Part shown: positions 8,872 through 17,065 of the stretch, one piece after another | Layout: the number at the start of each line of letters is the position of its first letter | How positions within the stretch are numbered: position 1 is the first letter of the stretch | Assembly (NCBI RefSeq): GCF_003751785.1 | Contig: NZ_RKIE01000002.1 | Span: 744,001-808,000 of the forward strand | DNA: 64,000 nucleotides | Direction: 5' to 3' | DNA from: Frigoribacterium sp. PhB160 | GTDB lineage: Bacteria; Actinomycetota; Actinomycetes; Actinomycetales; Microbacteriaceae | Program-made: the position numbers and the translations under genes | The notes under the pieces: model-generated | Databases searched by the model: none | Told to the model about the DNA's origin: nothing | Seen by the model: only the letters and a program-made list of their open reading frames with translations

Positions 8872-8886
8872 GCCCACGGTGCTCTC

Positions 8887-8896
8887 CCGCGCCTCC
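8887..8896 (-). repeat. GGAGGCGCGG motif copy in a divergent promoter region
   Basis: One of about 31 exact copies in the window (see findings). It lies between the divergent GH15 and SMP-30 genes, 16 bases upstream of the GH15 ATG. Confidence 0.8.
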
Positions 8897-8991
8897 TCGT
8901 GTCCGCGTTTGACAGGGGTCTGTGCGCTCGCGCGTCGGGGCGTACCCCTGGGGAGGACCCGGCGACCAGCCCCGGCTGGTAGACGGGGCCG

Positions 8992-9867
8992 ATGACCGAC
9001 TCCGTCACCGCCGCGCCCCGCCTCTTCCTCGACGCCCGGGCGGAACTGGCCGAGAGCCCCGTCTGGGACGTCGACGCGCAGGAGCTCGTCTGGACCGACA
9101 TCACGCCGGGCCTCCTGCACCGCACCTCCGCCGACGGGCTCCGCGACCGGACCACGGTGGTCGACCCGCCCCTCCCCAGCTTCCAGCGACGCCGGGGCGG
9201 TGGCCTCGTGGCCGCCCTCGAGGACCGCGTCGTGCTCACCGACGACGACGGCGTGGTCGAGCGCGAGCTCGCGACCGTCGAGCTCGCCCACGAGGGCATG
9301 CGCCTCAACGAGGGCAAGTGCGACCCGTTCGGCGCCTTCGTCGTCGGCGCCCTCGACCCCGACGGGAAGCCCGTCGCCGGGCTCTGGCGCGTCGGCCCCG
9401 ACGGCGCCGTGACCCTGCTGCGCGACGACTTCAGCACCACCAACGGCTTCGAGTGGAACGACGACGGCAGCGAGATCTACCTCACCGACACCGACGCGGA
9501 GACGATCTACCGGGCGAGCTGGGACGCCGACGGCGCCCTCGGCGAGCTCGTGCCGTTCTCGTCGGCCGGGTCGCACGACGGCCTGGCGCGCGACGAGCGG
9601 GGCGAGTTCTGGGGCGCCGTGCACGGCGAGAGCGTCGTCGTGCACCTCGACGCCCGGGGCGAGGTGCTCGAGCGCGTCGAGTTCCCCGTGCCGAACGTCA
9701 CGGGCATCGGCTTCGGCGGTGCCGACCTCCGCACCCTGTTCGTGCTGTCGGCCCGCGAGGGCCTCGACGCCGACCAGCTCGCCGCGCACCCGCTCAGCGG
9801 CGGCGTCTTCGCGCTCGACCTCGATCGTGCGGGCCGCGCGCCGTTCCTCTTCGGTCCCGGGGCCTAG
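8992..9867 (+). CDS. SMP-30/gluconolactonase-like sugar lactonase
   Basis: Six-bladed beta-propeller of 291 residues that likely opens sugar lactones with a divalent metal. The family start is seen in AELAESPVWDVDAQELVWTD (metal-ligand Glu in AESPVW). RLNEGKCDPFGAFVVG, DFSTTNGFEWNDDGSEIYLTD and SSAGSHDGLARDERGEFWGA hold the other conserved Asn/Asp ligands. The substrate is uncertain. It is transcribed away from GH15/xfp. TAGACG at 8980-8985 lies six bases before the ATG, a one-mismatch leaderless -10 preceded by TGG. There is no secretion signal. Confidence 0.9.
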   Translation: MTDSVTAAPRLFLDARAELAESPVWDVDAQELVWTDITPGLLHRTSADGLRDRTTVVDPPLPSFQRRRGGGLVAALEDRVVLTDDDGVVERELATVELAHEGMRLNEGKCDPFGAFVVGALDPDGKPVAGLWRVGPDGAVTLLRDDFSTTNGFEWNDDGSEIYLTDTDAETIYRASWDADGALGELVPFSSAGSHDGLARDERGEFWGAVHGESVVVHLDARGEVLERVEFPVPNVTGIGFGGADLRTLFVLSAREGLDADQLAAHPLSGGVFALDLDRAGRAPFLFGPGA

Positions 9868-9905
9868 CCACCGGCACGGCCTCGACGGCGACGGGCCGCG
9901 ACGAC

Positions 9906-9948
9906 GACGGGCCCCGGGGAGGCGCGGTGCGCGTCCCCGGGGCCCGTC
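9906..9948. terminator. Bidirectional hairpin between convergent genes
   Basis: Fifteen-base perfect stem (9906-9920 with 9934-9948) and a 13-base loop, between the stop of the SMP-30 gene and the stop of the convergent oxidoreductase. A GGAGGCGCGG copy (9918-9927) straddles stem and loop. Confidence 0.75.
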
Positions 9949-9967
9949 CGTCGGGCAGCCGGTCGCC

Positions 9968-11188
9968 TCAGATCCGCCCGACCAGCGAGTCGCGGTCGAC
10001 CGCCGAGCCCTCGGCGAGCACGGCGCGGGCGGCGTCGCGTGCCTCGTCGACGTTCCAGAGCAGCACGCCGACCACGGCGTCGTCGCTGAGGTAGTACGCG
10101 ACGGCGGCGCCGTCGCCCTTGTCGTCGACGACCGTGTCCGTCGTCGAGTCGATCGTGCCGACCGCCTCGTACGAGAGGTCGAAGACCTTCGAGTAGTAGT
10201 ACGGCGTGTGCGCGTACTCCTCGTCCGAGCCCGCCATGACGCGCCCGACGAGCGGGCCCTGCTCCTTGGCGTTGTCGACGTGCTCGACGCGACGACGTCC
10301 GAGGATGCGGTCGGGGTACATCGCGACGTCCCCGGCGGCGAAGACGAGGGGGTCGCTGGTGCGCAGCGAGGCGTCCACGACGATGCCGTCGTCGACCGTC
10401 AGGCCGGCCTGCTCGGCGAGCTCGACCGAGGGCGTGATGCCGAGCCCGACGACGACCGCGTCGGCGTCGAGCGTCGACCCGTCGTCGAGCACGAGGTGCA
10501 GCCCGGCGTCGTCGGCCGTGCCGCGCTCGAGGCGACGACCGCGGGCCAGGGCGACCCCCGCCTCCTCGTACCGGCGCTCGAACGACGAGGCCAGCTCGGG
10601 CGGGAAGACGGCGCCGCCGAGCACCTCGTCGGGGAAGACCAGGGTGACCCGGGTGTCGTTCTGCACGAGCGCCGCGGCGATCTCGGTGCCGATGTAGCTC
10701 CCGCCCACGACGACGACGTGGCGCTGCCCGCCCGAGAGCGCGCGCAGCCGGCGGTAGTCGGCCGAGGTGCGGAAGTACACCACGCGGTCGTCGTCGGGCA
10801 GGTCGAGGGTGGTCGGCGACCCGCCGGTGGCCAGCAGGAGGCGCCCGTACGACACGGTCGCCCCGTCCGACGTCGTCACGGTGCGGGCGTCTCGGTCGAT
10901 CGCGGTGGCGCGCGTCCGCAGGCGCAGCTCGGCCCCGGTCCCGGCGAGACCCATGTCGTTGTCGTCCTCGGTGTACTCGGGGTCGGTCCAGAGCTTCTTC
11001 GAGAGCGCGGGGCGCGTGTAGGGCGCGTCGACGTCGTCGCTGAGGACGAGCACGGTCGCGTCGGGGGCGGCCTCGCGGATCGCGGCGGCGGCGGTCGCGG
11101 CGACCATGCCGCCGCCGACGACGACGTGGTCGAAGGCCTCGGGGGCGGTGCCGTCGGTGGTCGGGCCGGTGCTGCTCGTGTCGGTCAT
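9968..11188 (-). CDS. FAD-dependent NAD(P)/disulfide-type oxidoreductase
   Basis: 406-residue flavoprotein of the ferredoxin/rubredoxin-reductase (AIF-like) group. The N-terminal FAD-binding Rossmann motif is in VVVGGGMVAATAAAAIREA. PYTRPALSKKLW is typical of ferredoxin reductases that lack a redox disulfide. The second nucleotide fold is VVVVGGSYIGTEIAA, and the FAD-closing motif is DPLVFAAGDVAMYP. It probably passes electrons between NAD(P)H and a small carrier; no ferredoxin or P450 gene is adjacent, so the partner is unknown. The start MTDTSST at 11188 has GGGAG close upstream. It lies downstream of dps but behind a hairpin, so it is probably separately expressed. Confidence 0.9.
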   Translation of the reverse strand: MTDTSSTGPTTDGTAPEAFDHVVVGGGMVAATAAAAIREAAPDATVLVLSDDVDAPYTRPALSKKLWTDPEYTEDDNDMGLAGTGAELRLRTRATAIDRDARTVTTSDGATVSYGRLLLATGGSPTTLDLPDDDRVVYFRTSADYRRLRALSGGQRHVVVVGGSYIGTEIAAALVQNDTRVTLVFPDEVLGGAVFPPELASSFERRYEEAGVALARGRRLERGTADDAGLHLVLDDGSTLDADAVVVGLGITPSVELAEQAGLTVDDGIVVDASLRTSDPLVFAAGDVAMYPDRILGRRRVEHVDNAKEQGPLVGRVMAGSDEEYAHTPYYYSKVFDLSYEAVGTIDSTTDTVVDDKGDGAAVAYYLSDDAVVGVLLWNVDEARDAARAVLAEGSAVDRDSLVGRI

Positions 11189-11210
11189 GGTGTCTCCCAG
11201 CGTGAGGAAG

Positions 11211-11254
11211 GGCACCGCACCGGAGGTCGCGTAGGGGATCTCCGGGGCGGTGCC
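11211..11254 (-). terminator. Imperfect hairpin between dps and the oxidoreductase
   Basis: Fourteen-base stem with one mismatch (11211-11224 with 11241-11254) and a 16-base loop, placed after the dps stop. It probably ends the dps transcript. Confidence 0.5.
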
Positions 11255-11290
11255 CCGTCGGTGGTGCCTGCTCGGGGCAGGCGGTCGGTG

Positions 11291-11830
11291 CTAGTTGGCG
11301 ATCGCGCCGACGCGGTCGAGGCCCTCGGCCGCGGCCGACTCGTCGCGCTCGCGGGTCTCCGGCTTGGCGGCGTCCTTCTGCGGGTGGCGGTTCTCGGCGC
11401 CGGTCATCCAGGCGAGCTGCTCGAGGCGCTCGAGGATGCCGTGCAGCACGTCGGCCGTCGTCGGGTCCTCGTCGTCGACGTCGTCGTGCACGGTGCGGAT
11501 CGTGTTCGTCGCGGCGTACATGCGGTCGACGATGAGGTCGACCACGGCGGTCGTCTCGACCGGGCCCGCGGGGAACTCGGGCAGGGCGGTCCCGGCAGAG
11601 ACGACCGACGAGCGGCCGTCCGGCACGAGGTAGACGGCGCGCATGCGCTCGGCGACCTCGTCGGAGAACTCGCGGGCGGCGTCGACGATCTCGTCGAGCT
11701 GCAGGTGCAGGTCGCGGAAGTTGCTGCCGAGCAGGTTCCAGTGCGCCTGCTTGCCCTGGATGTGAAGCTCGATGAGGTCGACGAGGACCTTCTGCAGGTT
11801 GTCGTGCAGGGCGTCTGATCCCTGGAACAT
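11291..11830 (-). CDS. dps: Dps-family ferritin-like DNA-protection protein
   Basis: 179-residue four-helix protein that stores iron by oxidising Fe(II), usually as a dodecamer, and shields DNA in stress. The inter-subunit ferroxidase residues have exact family spacing: H30 (HWN), H42, D46, D57 and E61. The C-terminal tail beyond about residue 150 (NRHPQKDAAKPETRERDE) is charged and may contact DNA. AGGAG five bases before the ATG supports the start at 11830. A hairpin follows the gene. Confidence 0.93.
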   Translation of the reverse strand: MFQGSDALHDNLQKVLVDLIELHIQGKQAHWNLLGSNFRDLHLQLDEIVDAAREFSDEVAERMRAVYLVPDGRSSVVSAGTALPEFPAGPVETTAVVDLIVDRMYAATNTIRTVHDDVDDEDPTTADVLHGILERLEQLAWMTGAENRHPQKDAAKPETRERDESAAAEGLDRVGAIAN

Positions 11831-12131
11831 GGTGGCTCCTGTTCGTCGTGTGTCGGTGGGCGTCGGGGTGTCGACGCGGGCGCGCGCCGGTGTCGGCGGC
11901 ACGTCGTGGACGGTAGACCGCGGGTCGCCGCCCGGCTCAGGCAACGGGGGACAAGGCCCCCGGGGGAGGCGCCTCACCCGTCGTGCCGCCCCCTCGGGTG
12001 CCCCGAGAAATCGGGGCAGACGGACCCTTCGTCGCAGAACCTTCCCGGTGGTATCTTCTGAGTCTCCGGCCGCTCGGCCGGTGAACGAGGGGCTCGCCGA
12101 AGGGCGGTCCGCCGGCTCTGAGGGGGGCCAC
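11831..12131. other. Divergent intergenic region between dps and a small unknown gene
   Basis: 301 bases without a gene. It holds the dps ribosome site, a GGAGGCGCCTC palindromic variant of the dispersed motif (11965-11975), a seven-base GNRA-type hairpin (12000-12006 with 12011-12017, loop GAAA), and a -10-like TATCTT at 12052-12057 pointing to the plus-strand gene at 12132, which would have a leader of about 70 bases. Confidence 0.5.
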
Positions 12132-12485
12132 ATGACGAGTGCGACCGAGGGATGGGAATCCCGCGAGATCGTCGAGCTGCGACGCGAGATCGAGAGCGCC
12201 TGGGGGGCGTTCGACGACATCGAGCTCATGACCTGGGACCACCGCGTCCTCGTGGTCCGCGGTGTCATGGGAGCTCTGCCCGACGCGGCCAACGCCGCCG
12301 CTCGGGCCGGCTACGGCGCGGCCGCCCTGTCCCTGCTCCGCGACGCGCAGGCCTTCCCGCCGCCGTGGGCGTCGATCTGCACCAAGTGGGACCTCGTGCT
12401 CGAGCACGCCCGCGAGGCCGTCGAGTGCGTCGCCTGGCCCGACGGCGCCCCGTTCGGCGTGCTGCCGACCGTCGCCGCCCGCTGA
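12132..12485 (+). CDS. Small conserved-looking protein of unknown function
   Basis: 117 residues, not recognised. The N-terminus is acidic and helical (REIVELRREIESAWGAF). The middle part is alanine-rich and helical, and the C-terminus has Trp, Cys and Pro (PPPWASICTKWDLVLEH). No signal peptide, membrane span or known motif is seen. The coding choice rests on codon periodicity and the ATG at 12132 with a purine-rich run just upstream. It is 57 bases upstream of the hydrolase gene, which appears to have its own leaderless promoter. Confidence 0.65.
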   Translation: MTSATEGWESREIVELRREIESAWGAFDDIELMTWDHRVLVVRGVMGALPDAANAAARAGYGAAALSLLRDAQAFPPPWASICTKWDLVLEHAREAVECVAWPDGAPFGVLPTVAAR

Positions 12486-12529
12486 GCGCCCGGCCCGGGG
12501 CCCGCTGAGCCCGCCGCCCGTCCCGCGTC

Positions 12530-12535
12530 TAGCGT
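12530..12535 (+). promoter_or_regulatory. -10 box TAGCGT, leaderless start of hydrolase gene
   Basis: Seven bases before the ATG at 12543. The GGGAGG between box and ATG is too close to serve as a ribosome site. Confidence 0.6.
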
Positions 12536-12542
12536 GGGAGGC

Positions 12543-13280
12543 ATGAGCTCGACACCGTCCCGCGGCGAGGGGCACCGCCGGGTCGGCCTCCTGCGCTTCC
12601 TCCGCACGCTGATGTTCGACTACCCCTACGTCTGGCGCGTGCACCTCGTGCCCCGCTCGGCCCGGCGCGTGCCGGCCCGCTACCGGCAGGGCGACGCGGC
12701 GCCCGTGCTGCTGCTGCCCGGCGTCTACGAGACCTGGCGCTTCCTCCGACCGATGGCCGACCGCCTCAACGACCTCGGCCACCCGGTGGTCGTCGTGCCG
12801 GGACTCGGGCACAACACCCGGCCCATCGAGGCCACGGCCGAGGCCGCGCAGCGCGTCCTCGACGCCCACGACCTCCGCGACGTCGTCGTGCTCGCCCACA
12901 GCAAGGGCGGCCTCATCGGCAAGACGATGATGGTGACGACCGACGTCGAGCGCCGGATCGACCGCATGGTCGCCGTCAACTCGCCGTTCTCCGGGTCGCG
13001 CTGGGCGCTCGTGCTCCGCACCCGGGCCCTCCGCGCCTTCTCGCCCCGCGACGCCGACCTCCTCCGCCTCGCCGAGCAGCTCGACGCCAACGCGCGCATC
13101 ACGTCGATGGCCTCGGGCTTCGACGCCCACGTCACGGAGGGCAGCATGCTGCCCGGCGCGACCAACGTGACCTTCCCCGTCGACGGGCACTTCCGGCCGC
13201 TCGGCGACCCGACGTGCGTCGACATGGTCGTCGCCGAGGTCGACGGCGGGGGCAGGCGGGCGGGCGAGGCCGGCGACTAG
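12543..13280 (+). CDS. Alpha/beta-fold hydrolase, lipase-like
   Basis: 245-residue serine hydrolase of unknown substrate. LLLPGVYETWRFL carries the oxyanion-hole region. The nucleophile elbow is AHSKGGL, i.e. Ser in His-Ser-Lys-Gly-Gly rather than the usual GxSxG. Catalytic His is probably in VDGHFRPL near the C-terminus. This elbow resembles triacylglycerol-lipase-like (LipA/PHB-depolymerase type) proteins. No signal peptide, so likely intracellular. Its stop codon overlaps that of the next, convergent gene within CTAG at 13277-13280. Confidence 0.8.
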   Translation: MSSTPSRGEGHRRVGLLRFLRTLMFDYPYVWRVHLVPRSARRVPARYRQGDAAPVLLLPGVYETWRFLRPMADRLNDLGHPVVVVPGLGHNTRPIEATAEAAQRVLDAHDLRDVVVLAHSKGGLIGKTMMVTTDVERRIDRMVAVNSPFSGSRWALVLRTRALRAFSPRDADLLRLAEQLDANARITSMASGFDAHVTEGSMLPGATNVTFPVDGHFRPLGDPTCVDMVVAEVDGGGRRAGEAGD

Positions 13281-14263
13281 GCCCGCGCCTCCCCGTCGGC
13301 CGCGGCGGCGCGTGCGGGCTCGGTCGGGGCGAGCGCGTCGACGGTCGCGAACGGCCACTCGACGTGGGCGAAGTGGCCGCACCGCGGCAGCAGCGTCGTG
13401 CGGGCGCCGGGCAGCACGAGCCGCAGCCGCGCGAGGTCGCGGCGCTCGGCGAAGGCGTCGTCGGCACCGGCCACCGCCGCCACGGGGCACGCCACGCGCG
13501 ACCAGGCGGTCGTGTCGTAGCCGTGGGCCGACCGCGTCGCCGCCACGAAGCCGCGCGGCCGGATCTCGGCGACGAACGCCTCGAGCACCGACCGCGGCAC
13601 CCGCCGCACGTGCCGGAACACCGGCGACGACAGCGGACGCAGCAGCCCCAGCCGGGTCGCCCCCCGCAGCAGCCCCGAGGAGGCGCGGGGCAGCACCGCG
13701 AACACCGCGCGCAGCAGCACGAGCGCGGGCAGGCGGACGAGGCCGGTGAGCGGGCGGTCCGTCGCCTCCAGCGCCGCGAACGACGTCGGCGACACGAGGC
13801 CCAGGCGCGTGACGCGCGTCGGCACGCGAACGGCGAGGTGGAGGGCCACGAGCGCGCCCATCGAGTGGCCCACCAGGTCGAAGCGGTCGACGCCGAGGGC
13901 GTCGGCGACCTCGAGGACGACGTCGACGGCCGCCTCGACGTCGAGGGCGACCGCGGGCTCGGGGGAGTCGCCCCAGCCGGGCAGGTCGACGAGCACGGGC
14001 CGGGCGACGGGGCGGCCGGTCTCGTCGGCGGCGCGCAGGTACGGGGTCCAGGTCGTCCACGAGCCGGCGGCGCCGTGGAGGAGGACGGTGACGGGGGCGT
14101 CGTCGTCGCCGTGCTCGCCGGGCAGGGCCGGGAGGCCGGCGTGGTGGACGACGGCCGCGCCGTGCCGGGTGGCGACCTCCTGCCGGGTCAGGCCCCGCGC
14201 CTCCGGCCGGGTCTCGAGGCCGTACGGCGCGTAGCGGCGGCGGGCGTCCGCCGGGTCAGGCAC
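13277..14263 (-). CDS. Alpha/beta hydrolase
   Basis: 328-residue alpha/beta hydrolase of the epoxide-hydrolase/haloperoxidase-like superfamily; specificity unknown. The HG oxyanion motif is in VTVLLHGAAGSWTTWTPYL, the nucleophile is Ser in the GHSMGA elbow, and the acid and base are likely the Asp in AVAGADDAFAE and His in PRCGHFAHVEWP. It starts inside the end of the FUSC gene (eight-base overlap), so the two are probably translated from one message. No secretion signal. Confidence 0.85.
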   Translation of the reverse strand: MPDPADARRRYAPYGLETRPEARGLTRQEVATRHGAAVVHHAGLPALPGEHGDDDAPVTVLLHGAAGSWTTWTPYLRAADETGRPVARPVLVDLPGWGDSPEPAVALDVEAAVDVVLEVADALGVDRFDLVGHSMGALVALHLAVRVPTRVTRLGLVSPTSFAALEATDRPLTGLVRLPALVLLRAVFAVLPRASSGLLRGATRLGLLRPLSSPVFRHVRRVPRSVLEAFVAEIRPRGFVAATRSAHGYDTTAWSRVACPVAAVAGADDAFAERRDLARLRLVLPGARTTLLPRCGHFAHVEWPFATVDALAPTEPARAAAADGEARA

Positions 14264-15290
14264 CGATGATCTCCTCGCGGACCCGGCGGAGGTCCTCCAG
14301 CAGCGAGCCGACGAGCACCCAGTGCACCGGGTCGGGACGGAGGACCGTCAGGGGGGCCGTGAGCGCCGGCAGGTCGTCGACGCGCCCGGGCACCCGGGCC
14401 TCGTCGGCCTCGCGCGCGAGCAGGCGGACGTCGTGGGCGGCGCGGGTCAACTCGACCGAGATGCCCGCGACGACGGGGTCGTCGGCGAGGGACTCGTCGT
14501 GGTTGTCGCGGACCGACCGGGTCATGGCCACGACCCGGTGCACCAGGGCGGTCAGGCGCGTGAGCGTCGCGGCGTCGGCCTCGAGCAACGACCGCTGCCG
14601 GCTCGCGCGGGGGTTCAGCATGAGGCTCTCCTCGCCCGCGGTCACCGCGGCGACCGCGGTGGCCTGGAGGTCCCGGAGGCGGCGGGCCCGCTCCAGCATC
14701 GCCGTGAGGCGGGCTTCGTCGGCGTCGGGGGAGACGAGCACGGCGGCGAGGTCGTCGAGCACCGCGGCCAGGTCGCGGGCCAGGCGCCCGACGGCGAGGT
14801 GCGCCGGGGCGAGCAGCACCGGCGGCACGACGAGGGCGTTCACCGCCAGGGCGACCACGGCGCCGATGATCGTCTCGATGATCCGGTCGACGGCGTAGCC
14901 GGGCGTCTGCGCGCCGATGGCGAGCACGAGCATCGCCGAGATCGGCACCTGGTTCGCCGAGCTCGGCGTGAGCCGCAGCGCCCAGGCGAGCAGCAGGCTG
15001 ACGACGACGAGCGCCAGCACGACGAAGGTCGAGTCGCCGAGCAGCTGGCCCGCGCCGTAGGCGAGCACCACGCCCCCGATGACGCCGACGCTGCGCTCGA
15101 GGCCGCGCACGAGCGACTGGTTGACGCTCGGCAGCACGACGAGGAGGGCGGCGATCGCGGCGAAGATCGGCAGGGCCTGCTCGAGCAGGGCCAGGGAGAC
15201 GAACCACGCGACGACCACGGCGACGCTCGTCTTGACGACCTGCAGCAGGGGCGTGCGCTTCGTCTGCCGGATGCGCGAGACGATGTCCAC
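14256..15290 (-). CDS. FUSC-family membrane protein (aromatic acid exporter-like)
   Basis: 344-residue integral membrane protein. About six hydrophobic segments fill residues 18-160 (SVAVVVAWFVSLALL, VVLALVVVSLLLAWAL), followed by a long cytoplasmic helical domain (about 165-344). This is the half-size layout of the fusaric acid resistance/ArAE group; its cargo is unknown. It starts with GTG at 15290. TACGCT lies six bases upstream, so the message is probably leaderless. It overlaps the downstream hydrolase by eight bases. Confidence 0.8.
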   Translation of the reverse strand: MDIVSRIRQTKRTPLLQVVKTSVAVVVAWFVSLALLEQALPIFAAIAALLVVLPSVNQSLVRGLERSVGVIGGVVLAYGAGQLLGDSTFVVLALVVVSLLLAWALRLTPSSANQVPISAMLVLAIGAQTPGYAVDRIIETIIGAVVALAVNALVVPPVLLAPAHLAVGRLARDLAAVLDDLAAVLVSPDADEARLTAMLERARRLRDLQATAVAAVTAGEESLMLNPRASRQRSLLEADAATLTRLTALVHRVVAMTRSVRDNHDESLADDPVVAGISVELTRAAHDVRLLAREADEARVPGRVDDLPALTAPLTVLRPDPVHWVLVGSLLEDLRRVREEIIGA

Positions 15291-15296
15291 CGGGTC

Positions 15297-15302
15297 AGCG
15301 TA
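15297..15302 (-). promoter_or_regulatory. -10 box TACGCT, leaderless start of FUSC gene
   Basis: Six bases before the GTG at 15290. Confidence 0.6.
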
Positions 15303-15409
15303 CCGGCGGGCCCCGGCGGCGCGGCCCGGACGCGAGCCCCGGTCACGATCTGGTCACCGACCGGCCGGGTCGGGCCCCCCTCGACGCCCGGACGCTGTTC
15401 AATGACCGT

Positions 15410-16672
15410 GTGTGGCCTGACTCTGCCGAGGTGCTCCCCGTCGCGTTCGCGGGCTCGGGGGTGACGGTCGTCGCGTTCCGGCCGCACTCGGTCGAGCCGT
15501 CGGGGCGCGGGTTCCTCTACGGCTACGAGGTCGACACCGTCGACGCGGCGGGCGTCACCGCGACGGTGCTGACCTTCATCGACACCGACGTCTCGACCGC
15601 CGACGCCTCGTCGGTGCTCACCACCGACCCCGCCACGGGCCGGCCGCTCGCCGTCTGGGCGTACCCGGCCGACCCGATGCTGCCGGCGCTCGCCGGGGTC
15701 ACCTACCCCGACCGCGTCGCGCGCTCCCTCGCCGAGCTCGGCGTCGCGGTCTCGTCGCCCACCCTCAGCGTCGCCGCGTACCGGCCGGGCAAGCGCGCGG
15801 TCATCCGGCTCGACAGCGCCGAGGCGACGCTCTTCCTCAAGGTCGTCCGGCCCGACCGGGTCGGCCCGATCGTCGCCCTGCACGAGGCGTTCCGGGCCCA
15901 GGGGCTGCCCGTGCCCGCCGTGCTCGCCTCGCGCGCCGACGGGCTGCTCGTCCTCGAGCGGGTGCCCGGCGTGGCCGCGGGCCAGCGGGTGGTCGAGCTG
16001 GCCGACGACCCGCGCTTCGTCGACGAGGTCGTCGACCTCGGCCGGCGCACGGCCCGGGTCGCCGCCGCGGGCCGGGCCCAGTCGGACGCCCTCGACCACG
16101 GCGCGTGGCACCGGTCGACGCTCACGTCGTCGCTGCCCGACCAGGCGACGGCGATCGCGGGGCTGTACGACGAGATCGAGCGGCGCCGCGCCTCCTGGTC
16201 GGCCGATCCCCAGGTCGTGATCCACGGCGACCTGCACCTCGAGCAGCTCTTCGTGCACCCCGCGGAGCCGTGGCGCGTCACCGGGCTGCTCGACATCGAC
16301 ACGGCGGGCCTCGGCCACCCGGCCCGCGACGCCGCCGCGCTCGTCGCCCACCTCGTCGTCACCGGCCAGTGGCACCGCGGCAACGGCGACGAGGCCGAGG
16401 CGCGGGCCTGCGAGCGGCTCGCCGACGACGTCACCCGCCGCTGGGCCGAGACGGCGCCGGACCTCGCCGACCGACTGGCCCCGGCCGTGGCGTCGCAGCT
16501 GCTCGCGCACGCGGGCGGGCAGGCGACGCTCGGCACGGACACCGGTCGCCGGAAGGCGGTGCAGCTGGTCCAGGCGGCCGCCGGGACGCTCGCGGCGTCC
16601 CCGCCCGAGCCCGCCGCGACACCGGCTGCAGCGCCGCCCGCCTCCGCCGCGACCGCGGACCCGCTCGCCTAG
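15410..16672 (+). CDS. APH-fold phosphotransferase family protein
   Basis: 420 residues with the aminoglycoside-phosphotransferase/choline-kinase fold. It shows the ATP-binding Lys region (EATLFLKVVRP), the catalytic loop VIHGDLHLEQLF (HGD-type) and the metal-binding LLDIDTAGLGHPARD. An Ala/Pro-rich tail follows from about residue 395. The substrate is unknown; it resembles maltokinase-like and other small-molecule kinases more than antibiotic-resistance enzymes. It starts with GTG at 15410, which has TTCAAT six bases upstream, a weak leaderless -10. Confidence 0.8.
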   Translation: MWPDSAEVLPVAFAGSGVTVVAFRPHSVEPSGRGFLYGYEVDTVDAAGVTATVLTFIDTDVSTADASSVLTTDPATGRPLAVWAYPADPMLPALAGVTYPDRVARSLAELGVAVSSPTLSVAAYRPGKRAVIRLDSAEATLFLKVVRPDRVGPIVALHEAFRAQGLPVPAVLASRADGLLVLERVPGVAAGQRVVELADDPRFVDEVVDLGRRTARVAAAGRAQSDALDHGAWHRSTLTSSLPDQATAIAGLYDEIERRRASWSADPQVVIHGDLHLEQLFVHPAEPWRVTGLLDIDTAGLGHPARDAAALVAHLVVTGQWHRGNGDEAEARACERLADDVTRRWAETAPDLADRLAPAVASQLLAHAGGQATLGTDTGRRKAVQLVQAAAGTLAASPPEPAATPAAAPPASAATADPLA

Positions 16673-17065
16673 GCGAGGCACGGGTCGACGAAACACCGGG
16701 AGGCGCTGCTGGCGTCACGGGGCCCGCTCGGCGTAAACTGCCCCACAGCACCGTCCGTGTCGTCGTGAGACACGGAGTCCCGACCCGGTCTGCTGGCTCA
16801 TCCGGGACGCGTCGACGATCTGACGTCGCCGCGGCCCCGTGCTCGCTGACCCGGCGGTGCCACCGGGCACACGACGCCGCCCCCGGGCCGGTCGTCGTCG
16901 CACCACATCGCCGTCCGCCCGTGCCGTGCCCGCCCCGTCGTCGGTCTCCCGACCGGCGTCGCCAGGGCCCGGCCACGCCGGCCGCACTCCGCGGCCGCCG
17001 CAGCACCACCGTCGCCATCGGCGACACAGCACCGTCGACGTGACCGTCGACGAGGAGGAGGAGCC
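16673..17065 (+). other. Long gene-free leader upstream of the SNF2 helicase
   Basis: 393 bases. A good -10 (TAAACT, 16734-16739) would give an untranslated leader of about 320 bases. A seven-base hairpin (16755-16761 with 16769-16775) lies at its head, and an octamer copy of the dispersed motif (GGAGGCGC, 16699-16706) just before. The remainder is C-rich with no conserved RNA family I can name. The Arg/Pro-rich open frame at 16839-17153 overlaps the helicase start and is not convincing as a gene. Confidence 0.5.
16734..16739 (+). promoter_or_regulatory. -10 box TAAACT of the helicase leader
   Basis: Matches TAnnnT. No clear -35 is visible 17 bases upstream. Transcription would begin near 16746, far from the TTG start. 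Confidence 0.5.

Noticed and set aside
8909-8914. TTGACA, a perfect consensus -35, between GH15 and SMP-30
   Set aside because: No -10 lies 16-18 bases downstream on the plus strand. The SMP-30 -10-like TAGACG is 65 bases further on, too far to pair with it.
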